From an uncultured Pelagibacteraceae bacterium (GTDB lineage: Bacteria; Pseudomonadota; Alphaproteobacteria; Pelagibacterales; Pelagibacteraceae): a stretch of DNA of 64,000 bases. This document shows, in pieces, positions 36,356 through 47,291 of the stretch (positions are counted from its first letter, which is position 1; every line of letters starts with the position of its first letter). The notes below the pieces were generated by a model, which was given only the letters and a program-made list of their open reading frames with translations, ran no database searches and was not told the DNA's origin. A program made the translations under genes and the position numbers. The stretch lies in assembly GCA_902528375.1 (NCBI GenBank), contig CABZSS010000001.1:62001-126000 (forward strand). Reading direction: 5' to 3'.

Positions 36356-39300
36356 TTAATTAAGCTCAACATTTAAAGCTAAAGATTTAATCTCTTTAAC
36401 TAATACGTTAAATGACTCAGGTATACCTGACTCAAAATTCTCCTCACCTTTTACAATTGTTTCATATACTTTTACTCTACCAGCAACGTCATCAGATTTT
36501 ACTGTAAGAATTTCTTGAAGGGTATAAGAAGCTCCATATGCTTCTAAGGCCCATACTTCCATTTCACCAAATCTTTGACCACCTAATTGAGCTTTTCCAC
36601 CTAACGGTTGTTGAGTTACTAAACTGTACGGCCCAGTAGATCTAGCATGAATTTTGTCTTCTACAAGGTGATGTAATTTCAACATATATATAGTACCAAC
36701 TGTTACATCTCTATCAAATTTTTCCCCAGTTCTTCCATCCCATAAAGGGGTTTGACCAGTCTTAGGTAATTTAGCCAAATCAAGCATCTCAGTTACATCT
36801 TTTTCTTTAGCACCATCAAACACCGGTGTAGAAATTGGAACGCCGCTCATTAAATTTTCACATAAATCAGAGAATTCATTTTTAGTTAATTTTTCTATAG
36901 AATTTTCTAATATTTCTTTTCCATAGACAGATTTTAGAAATTCTTTAATTTTTTGCGACATTTCCAATTTTTTTTGATTTTCATTAATTAAATTTTTTAA
37001 TTTATCTCCAAGTTCAGTACATGCCCAACCCAAATGAGTTTCTAAAATTTGGCCAACATTCATCCTGCTTGGTACACCAAGAGGATTTAATACGATGTCA
37101 ACAGGTTTGCCATTTTCTCTGTATGGCATATCTTCTACAGGAACAATTTTACTCACTACTCCTTTATTACCGTGTCTTCCTGACATTTTATCTCCAGGTC
37201 TTAATCTTCTCTTTATGGCTACGAAAACCTTTACCATCTTCATCACACTTGGTAATAAATCATCACCTTGCCTTATTTTTAGAACTTTATCCTCAAACCT
37301 TTCTTTAATATCTTGACTTGCATTTTGATATTGTTCTCTCAATTTCTCTAGTATATCATTTTTACTAGCATCTTTAACATTCATTTTAAAAATTTCTGAT
37401 ATTGGAACTTCATTAATGTTATTCTGATCTAATGTATCACCCTGATTTAAATTCTTAATTTTTTTGGAAAGTTGTGTCCCCGATAGAATTTGGGCCGCTC
37501 TTTGTTTAATGCTTCTTTCTAAAATTTCTTCCTCTACCAACTTATCTTGTTGAACTAAATCTATATCAGCTCTTTCAATTGTAATAGATCTTTCATCTTT
37601 TTCTATTCCATGTCTGTTAAAAACTCGCACATCAACTATTATACCTCCGCTTCCACTTGGCATTTTTAGTGAAGTATCAGTAACATCAATTGCTTTCTCA
37701 CCAAAAATAGATCTTAATAATTTTTCTTCTGGTCCTGACGCTGTGTCACCTTTTGGTGTAACTTTGCCTACTAATATATCCCCTGGTTTTACCTCTGCGC
37801 CAATATAAACAACTCCTGACTCGTCTAAATTTTTCAAAGCTTCCTCATTCACATTCGGAATGTCCCTTGTTATATCTTCTTCACCAAGTTTGGTATCTCT
37901 GGCCATAACTTCATATTCTTCAATGTGCACTGAAGTAAATACATCATCTGTAACACATCTCTCTGAAATTAATATTGAATCTTCAAAATTGTATCCCTGC
38001 CATGGCATAAAAGCCACTGTTACGTTTTTTCCAAGTGCTAATTCACCTACTTTTGTTGAAGGACCATCTGCAATAATATCTCCACGTTTTACCTTATCGC
38101 CTACTCTAACTAAAGGTTTTTGATTTATACAAGTATTTTGATTAGACCTTTTAAATTTTTGCAAATTATAAATATCAACTCCTGATTTAGAAAAATCAGT
38201 TTCACTTGTGGCCTTAATTACAATTCTTTTACCATCAATTTTGTCAACAACTCCATCTCTTTTTGCAACAATTGTTACACCTGAGTCTAAAGCAACATCG
38301 CTTTCTATACCTGTACCAACTAAAGGTGACTCCGGTTTCAAAAGAGGTACCGCCTGTCTCATCATATTGGAACCCATAAGCGCTCTATTGGCATCATCGT
38401 TTTCAAGAAATGGTATTAAAGAAGCAGCTACAGATACTAATTGTTTTGGTGAAACGTCAATATAGTCGATATTCTCAGGTTTAGATAAAATAAAGTTTAA
38501 ATTTTGCCTACTTGAGACTAAATCCTCTGTAAATTTACCATTCTTATCAACTTTTGAATTAGCTTGTGCAATAGTGAACTTTGTTTCTTCCATTGCTGAT
38601 AAATATTCTATTTTTTCTTGAACGACCCCATTAACCACTTTTCTGTAAGGTGACTCTATAAAACCATATTTATTAATTTTTGAATAAGTTGATAAACTAT
38701 TTATTAATCCGATATTTGGTCCCTCAGGTGTCTCAATTGGACAAATTCTTCCATAATGAGTTGGATGTACGTCCCTTACTTCAAAACCAGCTCTTTCTCT
38801 TGTTAAACCACCAGGTCCTAAAGCTGAGACTCTTCTTTTATGAGTTATTTCTGACAAAGGATTTGTTTGATCCATAAATTGTGATAACTGAGAGGTTGCA
38901 AAAAAATCTTTCAAAGAAATTGTTAATGGTTTTGCGTTAATTAAATCTTGGGGCATTGCTGACTCGATATCAAGAGTTGTCATTTTTTCTTTAATAGCTC
39001 TCTCCATTCTGTATACACCTATTCTTGCTTGGTTTTCTACTAATTCACCAACAGATCTTACCCTTCTATTTCCTAAATGATCTATATCATCAACTTCATC
39101 TTTACCATCTCTTAAATCAAGCATTTTTTTTGTAATCGCTATCACATCATCAGTTCTTAAAATCGTAATTTTGTCTGAACAATCTAAGTTTAATCTTGAA
39201 TTTAATTTAACTCTACCGACATCAGAAAGATCATATCTATCTGAGCTGAAAAAAAGATTGTTAAATATTTGTGTAGCAATTTCAATTGTTGGGGGTTCAC

Positions 39301-40438
39301 CTGGTCTTAAAATTTTATAAATTTCATTGATTGCATCATTTTTTGAGTTATTTTTATCATTAAATAAGGTTTGTAAAAGATATGGGCCTTTATTGATTGC
39401 GTTTGTATACGCGAGTTCTAAAGAAAATATCTTAGCTTCTACAAACTTTTCAATTATTGTTTCGTTAATTTCTGAACCTATATTGAATTCATCCTCACCA
39501 ATTTTAACATCTTTAATTAAGTATTTTCCCAGCAAGTATTCATTGGATACATAAATTTCTTTAAGGCCATCTGAAGCCAGTTTCTTTGCCTTTAAAAAGT
39601 TTATTTTTTCACCTTTTTTAATAATAATTTTTTTACTCTTTGCATCAATTATTTCTTCAGTAAAATTTTTAGACTTATAATTTTCAGGATTGAATTTAGT
39701 TTTCCATTTCTTCTCCTTTTCGTCATAGGAATAAATTTCTTTTTCATAAAATTCTTTAACTATATCACCTTTATTAAAACCTAAAGCTAGTAGCAAAGTA
39801 GAAACAAGTATTTTTTTCTTACGATCGACCCTAAAATACAATAAATCCTTTACATCAAACTCGAAATCGAGCCAAGAACCTCTGTTAGGAATAACTCTAC
39901 AATTAAATAATAGTTTTCCACTTGCGTGAGATTTACCTTTATCATGATCAAAAAAAACACCTGGACTTCTGTGCATTTGATTGACTACTACTCGTTGTAC
40001 TCCATTTGTAATAAAAGTTCCGCTATTTGTCATCATCGGAACTTCACCCATATAAACCTCTTGTTCTTTTGCAGATAAAATATCTTTAGTGTTGTTTTCC
40101 TGATTTATTTCATAAACAACTAGTCGCAGATTACATTTTAATGCTGAAGAATAAGTAAGACCTCTCTGTATGCATTCTTCAACATCAAATTTTGGTTTTT
40201 CTAATCTGTAACTTACATATTCTAAAGTAGCTTTATCATTTAGATCTTCTATTGGAAAAATACTTTTAAAAACACGGTCGAAACCTTTAATAAATTGAGG
40301 AGCTACATCTTCTTTAAATTCAGTTAGTTCCTTGTAAGAATTTTTTTGAACTTCTATTAGGTTTGGTATTGATAAGCCTTCTTTTAATTTTCCAAAATTT
40401 TTTCTAATATTTTTTTTTTTAGTAAAAGATAGTTGCAT
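36356..40438 (-). CDS. rpoB: DNA-directed RNA polymerase beta subunit
   Basis: [66 protein letters not shown]. Confidence 0.99.
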   Translation of the reverse strand: MQLSFTKKKNIRKNFGKLKEGLSIPNLIEVQKNSYKELTEFKEDVAPQFIKGFDRVFKSIFPIEDLNDKATLEYVSYRLEKPKFDVEECIQRGLTYSSALKCNLRLVVYEINQENNTKDILSAKEQEVYMGEVPMMTNSGTFITNGVQRVVVNQMHRSPGVFFDHDKGKSHASGKLLFNCRVIPNRGSWLDFEFDVKDLLYFRVDRKKKILVSTLLLALGFNKGDIVKEFYEKEIYSYDEKEKKWKTKFNPENYKSKNFTEEIIDAKSKKIIIKKGEKINFLKAKKLASDGLKEIYVSNEYLLGKYLIKDVKIGEDEFNIGSEINETIIEKFVEAKIFSLELAYTNAINKGPYLLQTLFNDKNNSKNDAINEIYKILRPGEPPTIEIATQIFNNLFFSSDRYDLSDVGRVKLNSRLNLDCSDKITILRTDDVIAITKKMLDLRDGKDEVDDIDHLGNRRVRSVGELVENQARIGVYRMERAIKEKMTTLDIESAMPQDLINAKPLTISLKDFFATSQLSQFMDQTNPLSEITHKRRVSALGPGGLTRERAGFEVRDVHPTHYGRICPIETPEGPNIGLINSLSTYSKINKYGFIESPYRKVVNGVVQEKIEYLSAMEETKFTIAQANSKVDKNGKFTEDLVSSRQNLNFILSKPENIDYIDVSPKQLVSVAASLIPFLENDDANRALMGSNMMRQAVPLLKPESPLVGTGIESDVALDSGVTIVAKRDGVVDKIDGKRIVIKATSETDFSKSGVDIYNLQKFKRSNQNTCINQKPLVRVGDKVKRGDIIADGPSTKVGELALGKNVTVAFMPWQGYNFEDSILISERCVTDDVFTSVHIEEYEVMARDTKLGEEDITRDIPNVNEEALKNLDESGVVYIGAEVKPGDILVGKVTPKGDTASGPEEKLLRSIFGEKAIDVTDTSLKMPSGSGGIIVDVRVFNRHGIEKDERSITIERADIDLVQQDKLVEEEILERSIKQRAAQILSGTQLSKKIKNLNQGDTLDQNNINEVPISEIFKMNVKDASKNDILEKLREQYQNASQDIKERFEDKVLKIRQGDDLLPSVMKMVKVFVAIKRRLRPGDKMSGRHGNKGVVSKIVPVEDMPYRENGKPVDIVLNPLGVPSRMNVGQILETHLGWACTELGDKLKNLINENQKKLEMSQKIKEFLKSVYGKEILENSIEKLTKNEFSDLCENLMSGVPISTPVFDGAKEKDVTEMLDLAKLPKTGQTPLWDGRTGEKFDRDVTVGTIYMLKLHHLVEDKIHARSTGPYSLVTQQPLGGKAQLGGQRFGEMEVWALEAYGASYTLQEILTVKSDDVAGRVKVYETIVKGEENFESGIPESFNVLVKEIKSLALNVELN

Positions 40439-40447
40439 TTATTCCAA

Positions 40448-40468
40448 CTGCTTTAAAAAATAAAACAG
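40448..40468 (-). promoter_or_regulatory. Hairpin in rplL-rpoB intergenic region (possible attenuator or RNase III-type site)
   Basis: CTGCTTTA-aaaaa-TAAAACAG inverted repeat, 8-bp stem with one G-U in the minus-strand RNA. Confidence 0.4.
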
Positions 40469-40488
40469 CCTATAATTTTTTTAATTCT

Positions 40489-40863
40489 TTATTTAAGCTC
40501 TACTTTAGCGCCAGCTGCCTCAAGTTTCTTCTTCATCTCTTCGGCATCTTTTTTATTTACACCAGATTTAATTTCTTTTGGTGCACCCTCAACTAAGTCT
40601 TTAGCTTCTTTTAAACCAAGTGCTGTAACTGCTCTAACTTCTTTTATAACGTTAATTTTTTTATCTCCTGCTGAAGCTAGTACTACTGTAAATTCACTTT
40701 TCTCTTCTGCTGGTGCGCCACCCGCTGCTGCTCCAGCTGCTGGTGCTGCTACTGCTGCCGCTGCTGTAACACCCCATTTTTCTTCAAGTTGTTTTGATAA
40801 TTCTGCTGCTTCCACAACAGTCAGTTTAGATAGTTCGTCTATGATTTTATTTAAGTCCGCCAT
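40489..40863 (-). CDS. rplL: 50S ribosomal protein L7/L12
   Basis: [49 protein letters not shown]. Confidence 0.98.
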   Translation of the reverse strand: MADLNKIIDELSKLTVVEAAELSKQLEEKWGVTAAAAVAAPAAGAAAGGAPAEEKSEFTVVLASAGDKKINVIKEVRAVTALGLKEAKDLVEGAPKEIKSGVNKKDAEEMKKKLEAAGAKVELK

Positions 40864-40880
40864 ATCAAATATGTCCTAAG

Positions 40881-41390
40881 TTATTTTTTTGATTTTTCGA
40901 GCGCTAAATTAGCGATTTTTGAGCCGGGTGCAAGCAAAATACTTGCGATTTTTTGTGCTGGGGACCTTAAAATACCAACGATTTTTGCTCTTGCTTCATC
41001 TAAGGACGGCAAAGTTGCAATATTTTTAACACCCGCAACATCTAATAGGTCTTTTCCCATTATACCACCAAGAATTTTTAGATTTTGATTCTCCTTTGAA
41101 AAATTAGTTAAAATCTTTGCTGAAGTTATTGCATCATCTGACATTGCAACTGCTGTCGGACCTGTAAATAAATTTGATAAGTCTTTTCTACTAGTTTTTT
41201 CCAATGCTAGTTTTGTTATTCTGTTTTTTGTAATTTTAAATTGTATTCCATGTTCACGCATTTTTTTTCTTAAATCATCAAGTTGTTTTACAGTCAAACC
41301 TTGATAATGAGCTACTATAACTGCTTCAGCCTTGTCTAGTTGTGAAGACATTTCACTTATATAAACCTGTTTTTTCTCTTTACTCATCAT
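40881..41390 (-). CDS. rplJ: 50S ribosomal protein L10
   Basis: ORF; AEAVIVAHYQGLTVKQLDDLRKKMRE; position upstream of rplL. Confidence 0.97.
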   Translation of the reverse strand: MMSKEKKQVYISEMSSQLDKAEAVIVAHYQGLTVKQLDDLRKKMREHGIQFKITKNRITKLALEKTSRKDLSNLFTGPTAVAMSDDAITSAKILTNFSKENQNLKILGGIMGKDLLDVAGVKNIATLPSLDEARAKIVGILRSPAQKIASILLAPGSKIANLALEKSKK

Positions 41391-41392
41391 AA

Positions 41393-42082
41393 TTAAAAGC
41401 TCTTTTCCAACTTAATCTTATATGAAACACCCATAGTAGAAGTAATATAAGTAGATTTAATTAAATCACCTTTTATTGTAAGGTTTGATTTTTCTTTTTC
41501 TAGTGAGTTAATGACTGCATTAAAATTATTGATAAGTTTTTCATCAGAAAAAGATTTTTTTCCTATACTTAGGCCAATATTTCCATCTTTATCGTTTTTT
41601 AATTCAACTTGACCAGCTTTAGCATTTTTAACTGCTTCACCAATTTTGTCTGTGACTGTACCTAGTTTAGGATTAGGCATCAGCCCTTTAGGTCCTAAAA
41701 CTTTTCCTAATTTAGATAATTTAATCATCATTGATAATGAACAGATAAGTTTTTCAAAACTCATTTCTCCATTTTTTATTTTTTCTATTAAATCATCTCC
41801 ACCAACAAGATCTGCTCCTGAGTCCTTAGCTTCTTTAGATTTACTCTCTTCACACACAACTGCAACTTTTACTCTTTTACCCGTTCCACTTGGAAGATTA
41901 ACCATAGACCTTAAATTTATTTCATTCTTTTTTTGTTTATTGTTTATTAAAATATTTATATCTATAGACTCATCAAATTTTGTAGTGCAGTTTACTTTTA
42001 ACTTAGGTAGCAAATTATTTATAGACACAGCCTTTAAAGTATTAGTATTTTTTGGAAGTTTTTTAAATCTCTTTGAATTCAT
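41393..42082 (-). CDS. rplA: 50S ribosomal protein L1
   Basis: ORF; LGPKGLMPNPKLGTVT. Confidence 0.97.
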   Translation of the reverse strand: MNSKRFKKLPKNTNTLKAVSINNLLPKLKVNCTTKFDESIDINILINNKQKKNEINLRSMVNLPSGTGKRVKVAVVCEESKSKEAKDSGADLVGGDDLIEKIKNGEMSFEKLICSLSMMIKLSKLGKVLGPKGLMPNPKLGTVTDKIGEAVKNAKAGQVELKNDKDGNIGLSIGKKSFSDEKLINNFNAVINSLEKEKSNLTIKGDLIKSTYITSTMGVSYKIKLEKSF

Positions 42083-42510
42083 TAGTCTTTTACCTCGATA
42101 CCCATTGACCTTGCAGACCCAGCTATTATTTTTACAGCCTCCTCTAAGTCATGAGCATTTAAATCAACCATTTTCTTTTTTGCTATCTCCTCAGCTTGTT
42201 TTTTTGTAATTGAAGCAACAATATTTCTTCCAGGTTCTTGAGAACCACTTTTTAGTTTTGCAGCTTCTTTGATAAAGTGAGATGCTGGTGGAGACTTTAT
42301 AATAAAGTCAAATTTTTTGTCTTTGTAAACTGTTATTACTACTGGAACTGGTTTGCCCATAAAGTTTTTTGTCTTTTCATTAAAAGCTTTACAGAATTCC
42401 ATAATGTTAATGCCTCTTTGACCTAAAGCCGGTCCAACAGGTGGAGCAGGATTAGCCTGACCACCGTTAATTTGTAATTTTACATATCCAGTTATTTCTT
42501 TTGTTGCCAT
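42082..42510 (-). CDS. rplK: 50S ribosomal protein L11
   Basis: [40 protein letters not shown]. Confidence 0.98.
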   Translation of the reverse strand: MATKEITGYVKLQINGGQANPAPPVGPALGQRGINIMEFCKAFNEKTKNFMGKPVPVVITVYKDKKFDFIIKSPPASHFIKEAAKLKSGSQEPGRNIVASITKKQAEEIAKKKMVDLNAHDLEEAVKIIAGSARSMGIEVKD

Positions 42511-43040
42511 TAGCTTACCTTTTCAATCTGATTAAATTCTAAATCTACCGGTGTTGGTCTTCCAAAAATAGATACTGAAACTTTAACTCTTGATTTATCC
42601 TCATCAATATCTTCTATCATTCCAGAAAAAGATGCGAAAGGACCGTCTATTACTTGAACTTTCTCCCCTACTGAATAATCTATTGTGGATTTCGATTGTG
42701 CAACACCATCTTTTATTTGACCTAAAATTTTTTCTATTTCCTTATCAGATACTGGGACAGGAATACCTTTGCTTCCTAAAAATCCACTAACTTTTTTTAT
42801 TCCTTTGATCATATGATAAATATTATTATCCATTTCGCTCTTAATTAACACATATCCAGGAAAATACTTCTTTTTTCTTTGAACTCTTTTACCACGTTTT
42901 ACTTCAGTAACATCATGTGTTGGTACTACAATTTCCTCAAATTTATCAGATATTTTAGCTTTATCAGCTTCCTCTTTAATTAATTGAGCTACTTTATTCT
43001 CAAAGCTTGAATGTGATTGAACTATATACCAATTTTTCAT
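42510..43040 (-). CDS. nusG: Transcription termination/antitermination protein NusG
   Basis: [29 protein letters not shown] motif [16 protein letters not shown]. Confidence 0.97.
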   Translation of the reverse strand: MKNWYIVQSHSSFENKVAQLIKEEADKAKISDKFEEIVVPTHDVTEVKRGKRVQRKKKYFPGYVLIKSEMDNNIYHMIKGIKKVSGFLGSKGIPVPVSDKEIEKILGQIKDGVAQSKSTIDYSVGEKVQVIDGPFASFSGMIEDIDEDKSRVKVSVSIFGRPTPVDLEFNQIEKVS

Positions 43041-43231
43041 TAAATTCCTATGTTAAGGATGATATCTAAAAAAAATTTATAAAATTGATCAATTAATAAA
43101 AAAAATAATGACGCAATTATTGCCATTATTGCGACCATTATAGTTCCTTGAACAGTTTCTTTTCCTGTTGGCCAAGTAACTTTAAAAGCTTCTTGTTTTA
43201 CTTCTTGAAAAAATTTTAATGGGTTTTTCAT
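43040..43231 (-). CDS. secE: Preprotein translocase subunit SecE
   Basis: ORF; FFQEVKQEAFKVTWPTGKETVQGT, single TM; upstream of nusG. Confidence 0.94.
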   Translation of the reverse strand: MKNPLKFFQEVKQEAFKVTWPTGKETVQGTIMVAIMAIIASLFFLLIDQFYKFFLDIILNIGI

Positions 43232-43250
43232 TTTTTATTCTCCGTTATTT

Positions 43251-43326
43251 TGGCAGGAGCGGAGGGAATCGAACCCCCAACCTCCGGTTTTGGAGACCGG
43301 CGCTCTACCAATTGAGCTACACTCCT
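43251..43326 (-). tRNA. tRNA-Trp(CCA)
   Basis: Cloverleaf read on the minus strand: AGGAGTG...CTCCAAAA anticodon loop...GGTTCGATTCC...TGCCA with encoded CCA. Confidence 0.97.
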
Positions 43327-43334
43327 AAAGGAGT

Positions 43335-44525
43335 TTACTCTATAATTTTCGTAACTACTCCTGCACCTACAGTTCTTCCACCCTCTCTAATAGCAAAATT
43401 TAATTTTTCGCTCATAGCAATTGGTGTAATTAATTTAACTGTAAACTTAGCATCATCGCCTGGCATTACCATTTCAGTACCTGAAGGCAATTCTACTTCA
43501 CCAGTAACGTCTGTAGTTCTAAAATAAAACTGAGGTCTATATTTTGTGAAGAAAGGAGTGTGTCTTCCACCTTCTTCTTTTTTTAAAACATAAGCTTGAG
43601 CTTCAAATTTTGTGTGTGGAGTAACTGATCCAGGTTTACACAATACTTGACCTCTTTCTACATCTGTTCTTTCAACACCTCTTAAAAGTGCACCGATATT
43701 GTCTCCAGCTTCTCCAGTATCAAGAATTTTTCTAAACATCTCAACACCAGTACAGACTGATTTTTTTGTATCTCTGATTCCAACGATTTCAATTTCCTCA
43801 CCAGTTTTTACAACACCTTGCTCCACTCTGCCTGTAACAACTGTACCTCTTCCAGAAATTGAGAATACATCTTCAACCGGCATTAAAAAGGGTTTGTCTT
43901 TTGGTCTGTCAGGTTGAGGGATAAAATCATCTACAGCTTTCATAAGTTCCATGATCGCATTTTTTCCAATAGCATCATCTTTACCTTCTACAGCTGATAG
44001 GGCGGAGCCTTTAATAATTGGAGTTTTGTCTCCTGGAAACTTATATGATGTTAATAATTCTTTAATTTCTTCCTCAACTAAGTCTATCATTTCTTTATCA
44101 TCCACCTGATCAACTTTATTTAGGAATACAACAATTGCGGGAACACCAACTTGCCTTGCTAAAAGAATGTGTTCTTTTGTTTGTGGCATTGGTCCATCGG
44201 CAGCGTTAACAACTAAAATTGCTCCATCCATTTGCGCTGCACCAGTTATCATATTTTTTACGTAGTCAGCGTGACCTGGACAGTCTACGTGGGCATAGTG
44301 TCTTTTTTCAGTTTCGTATTCAACGTGAGCAGTTGAGATTGTGATACCTCTCTCTTTTTCTTCAGGGGCTTTATCAATCTGATCGTAAGCTGTGAACTGA
44401 GCTCCACCTTTTTCTGATAATACCTTTGTTATAGCCGCAGTTAAAGTTGTTTTACCGTGGTCTACGTGTCCAATTGTACCTATGTTACAATGTGGTTTAC
44501 TCCTATTAAATTTTTCTTTCGACAT
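43335..44525 (-). CDS. tuf: Elongation factor Tu (only copy in window)
   Basis: [52 protein letters not shown]. Confidence 0.99.
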   Translation of the reverse strand: MSKEKFNRSKPHCNIGTIGHVDHGKTTLTAAITKVLSEKGGAQFTAYDQIDKAPEEKERGITISTAHVEYETEKRHYAHVDCPGHADYVKNMITGAAQMDGAILVVNAADGPMPQTKEHILLARQVGVPAIVVFLNKVDQVDDKEMIDLVEEEIKELLTSYKFPGDKTPIIKGSALSAVEGKDDAIGKNAIMELMKAVDDFIPQPDRPKDKPFLMPVEDVFSISGRGTVVTGRVEQGVVKTGEEIEIVGIRDTKKSVCTGVEMFRKILDTGEAGDNIGALLRGVERTDVERGQVLCKPGSVTPHTKFEAQAYVLKKEEGGRHTPFFTKYRPQFYFRTTDVTGEVELPSGTEMVMPGDDAKFTVKLITPIAMSEKLNFAIREGGRTVGAGVVTKIIE

Positions 44526-44562
44526 TCTTTTTTCCTTACTTTTTATTTTAATTTTAATAATT

Positions 44563-44636
44563 TGGAGCGGGTAAAGGGAATCGAACCCTTACATCCAGCT
44601 TGGAAGGCTAGCGTTCTACCATTGAACTACACCCGC
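44563..44636 (-). tRNA. tRNA-Gly(TCC)
   Basis: Minus-strand cloverleaf GCGGGTG...CTTCCAA...GGTTCGATTCC...ACCCGCTCCA. Confidence 0.96.
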
Positions 44637-44675
44637 AAAACCAAGTTAACACTCCAATTGTTTAAATTTTTTGAA

Positions 44676-44761
<86 letters not shown>

Positions 44762-44770
44762 TAAAATATA

Positions 44771-44835
44771 GGGGAAAGCGTCCCCTTGTTCAAAAAACCT
44801 TTAAACAACAGGGGTTTTATATATTTTTATAAAAC
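44771..44835. promoter_or_regulatory. Structured leader/divergent promoter region between tRNA-Tyr and rlmB
   Basis: GGGG-aaagcgt-CCCC, CCCCTTGTT.../AACAACAGGGG, and perfect 8-bp IR GTTTTATA-tatttt-TATAAAAC; minus-strand TTGCAA-16-TATAAA promoter-like. Confidence 0.4.
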
Positions 44836-44894
44836 AATTGCAATATATGAAATAATAAGAAAATACTAAAAAATTAAGTAAAATTGCGATAAAT

Positions 44895-45632
44895 ATGACA
44901 AATTCAAATTTTTTTATAGTTGGAAAACACCCTGTAACTGAAGCCCTTAAAAATCCCGATAGGAAGGTATTAAGGGTCTTTTTAACTGAAGAAAGCAAAA
45001 AAAATATTAATAGAGAAAATCAAAATATCAACTTGCTTAAAGATGTGAAAGTTTTTTTTAAAACAAAAAAAGAATTAGATAAATATTGTAGAAATGAGCA
45101 AATACTTCACCAAGGATATGTCGCTGAAATAGAGCCATTAATAAATGGTTCATTGAAAGAATTTATTACTTTAAATAAAAAAATTACTCTTGCATGCCTT
45201 CAAAACGTTACTGATCCAAGAAATATTGGTTCAGTTATTAGAAGTGCCGCAAGTTTTAAAATTGACGGTTTAATCGTTCAAGAAAGAATATATCCAGAGA
45301 CCAGTAAAACCATGTACAAAGCAAGCAGTGGTGCCATTGAACACCTAAACATTTTTAAAGTATCAAACATTAATTCAACATTAAAATATTTAAGGGAAAA
45401 AAATTTTTGGGTTTATGGATTTGACAATAAATCAAAAAAAGACTTCTCTGAAATAGATTGGATAGGAAATAGTGTTCTACTGTTTGGGTCTGAAGGATTT
45501 GGTTTAAATCTAAAAACTGAAAAATATATAGATTTTTTTGTAAAGATAAACATCAATAATAAAATTGATAGTTTAAATATATCAAACTCTGCAGCAATAG
45601 TTTTTCATCATCTAAATAGTTTTAGAAAATAA
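44895..45632 (+). CDS. rlmB: 23S rRNA (guanosine-2'-O)-methyltransferase, SpoU/TrmH family
   Basis: ORF; NPDRKVLRVFLTEES, LQNVTDPRNIGSVIRSAASF, LLFGSEGFGLN, LNISNSAAIVFHHL. Confidence 0.9.
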   Translation: MTNSNFFIVGKHPVTEALKNPDRKVLRVFLTEESKKNINRENQNINLLKDVKVFFKTKKELDKYCRNEQILHQGYVAEIEPLINGSLKEFITLNKKITLACLQNVTDPRNIGSVIRSAASFKIDGLIVQERIYPETSKTMYKASSGAIEHLNIFKVSNINSTLKYLREKNFWVYGFDNKSKKDFSEIDWIGNSVLLFGSEGFGLNLKTEKYIDFFVKININNKIDSLNISNSAAIVFHHLNSFRK

Positions 45633-45633
45633 A

Positions 45634-47028
45634 TCAATTTAAAAGATATAACTTTGCTTCCACATGTAAATTTTTTATAGAGTCAACTAATCTGTGATTA
45701 TTTGTATTTTTAGGTTCACATTTGAAGTTTGGATCTGTTGAGTAACAAATTAACCAAAAATCATTAGGTTGGTATTTAAAATCATTATTTTCTATAAAAG
45801 TAAATTTAGAAAATTCGTTATTATTTATATTCTTTATATAATTATGAAACAAAAAGGAAGTGCTACCAAGATCAATCACAAAAACATCAATATTATTTTT
45901 CTTTACGTAACTTAAAGTTTTCTTAAATTCTGGTTTAGTATTTATCCTTTTAAAAATCTCAAGATAGTGATTTGATAAAGTCATCGTAACTAAAAAAAAA
46001 ATTAAAGAAATTTTTATTTTATTATTAGATATTTCATTTATTAGAAAAGGAATGAGAACAAAGATCGGTATTAATATAAATATTATATATCTATCATGAA
46101 ATACGGGTGTTCTTATTATTCCATAAACTAAAGGTATTAAATATGATAAAATAATTAAAGTTAAAAAAAACATATAATTGTTTTCCTTTAATAAAAAAAT
46201 TTTTCTATTTCTTATTATAAGAAAAATTAACAAAATTAAATAGAGATAACCCATTATCTTTGAACCAAAAAATCTTGGAAAATAAAATCCATCTAATACA
46301 TTTTTAATGTCGGAGGAAAGCATATAACTATCAAAAGAGATTTGATAAAGAATATAATTTGAATTAAAAAAAAAATAAGAAATTAGTATCGTTATGTATA
46401 TAAGTAAAAATTTTTTATAGTCTATATTGAATATAAGATGTCGAAAAAATAAATACGTAATTTGTGAAAAAAAAATTATTAATGAAAATGGATTTACCGA
46501 ATAATTCAATACAGAAAACATAACAAAAAAAGTAATATCACTTAATTTTTTTTTATTATTATTTAAAACCTTTAAAAAAAAATAAATATTTAAAGAGCTT
46601 GTTAATAATAAGAGAGAGTATGGTCTTACTTCTTGAGAGTATTTTATGATATAAATACTTATGCACGCAAGAAAAGTGGTTAAAAGGTAATAATTATTTT
46701 TTTTTTCTTGATATGAGATTAACCCAATAAAAATTAGAGATATTGATCCAAAAAATAATGTTAAATATCTTGCTAAATCTGGATTATAACCCACTGTTTT
46801 AAAAAAATATTTTAATACTAAATTAAATAAAATTGGATTATGGAAGTCTGATTTATTGTGTCTGGTTAAAGTTTCAGAATATGATAAATTTGGGTCAGCA
46901 ACCCAAAATGAATTTAGTTCATCTAACCATAAATCTTCAAAGTTAATTTGATAAAAAATTGTAAAAGTACCAATTATAATTATTAATAAATAAAGAATTC
47001 TGTTAAGAATATGGTCATCACTGTTCAT
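45634..47028 (-). CDS. GT-C-type (ArnT/PMT-like) multi-TM glycosyltransferase-like protein
   Basis: ORF; FEDLWLDELNSFWVA acidic DE motif in first periplasmic loop, ~10 TM segments, QEVRPYSLLLL. Confidence 0.65.
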   Translation of the reverse strand: MNSDDHILNRILYLLIIIIGTFTIFYQINFEDLWLDELNSFWVADPNLSYSETLTRHNKSDFHNPILFNLVLKYFFKTVGYNPDLARYLTLFFGSISLIFIGLISYQEKKNNYYLLTTFLACISIYIIKYSQEVRPYSLLLLTSSLNIYFFLKVLNNNKKKLSDITFFVMFSVLNYSVNPFSLIIFFSQITYLFFRHLIFNIDYKKFLLIYITILISYFFFNSNYILYQISFDSYMLSSDIKNVLDGFYFPRFFGSKIMGYLYLILLIFLIIRNRKIFLLKENNYMFFLTLIILSYLIPLVYGIIRTPVFHDRYIIFILIPIFVLIPFLINEISNNKIKISLIFFLVTMTLSNHYLEIFKRINTKPEFKKTLSYVKKNNIDVFVIDLGSTSFLFHNYIKNINNNEFSKFTFIENNDFKYQPNDFWLICYSTDPNFKCEPKNTNNHRLVDSIKNLHVEAKLYLLN

Positions 47029-47115
47029 ATTTATTTATGAATATCAAATTTAATAAAAAGATTAAATATAAATAAAAAATAGAATTTTTTTTAATTATGT
47101 TATAAAAGATTGTTT

Positions 47116-47160
47116 AATGCCCTTGTAGCTCAGCTGGTAGAGCAATTGATTTGTAATCAA
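47116..47160 (+). pseudogene. Partial tRNA-Thr: 5' half only, ends in the anticodon stem
   Basis: 45/45 identity to 51260-51304; downstream sequence (CAGACTTCAA...) cannot complete the T-arm or acceptor stem. Confidence 0.9.
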
Positions 47161-47262
47161 CAGACTTCAATTTAGTTTCAGACACTGCATTTAACATCAA
47201 GTAAAGACTAGCATAATTTAAGCAAAAAAGATTCAATAATTTTATTATTATAAACACCTACT

Positions 47263-47278
47263 AGAAACCGACAGATTA
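47263..47278 (+). repeat. AGAAACCGACAGATTA direct repeat, left copy
   Basis: Identical 16-mer at 51127-51142. Confidence 0.85.
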
Positions 47279-47291
47279 AAAATTTATTCAT

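Noticed and set aside
36956-39554. Several plus-strand ORFs antisense to rpoB and rpoC (e.g. 37021-37308, 37860-38123, 39327-39554)
   Set aside because: Opposite strand of long, motif-verified genes; Ser/Leu/Phe-rich translations typical of shadow ORFs, no recognizable motifs.
43219-43527. Plus-strand 102-aa ORF across tRNA-Trp and the tuf 3' end
   Set aside because: Covers a tRNA and the opposite strand of tuf; the peptide start (SGGNRTPNLRFWRPALYQLSYTPKG) is the familiar spurious translation of a tRNA complement.
44765-44796. TTGAAC-17-TATATT promoter for tRNA-Tyr immediately adjacent to the mature 5' end
   Set aside because: Only 3 nt separate this -10 from the tRNA 5' end, which would place +1 inside the mature tRNA; the upstream TTGCAA-16-TATAAA is a better candidate.
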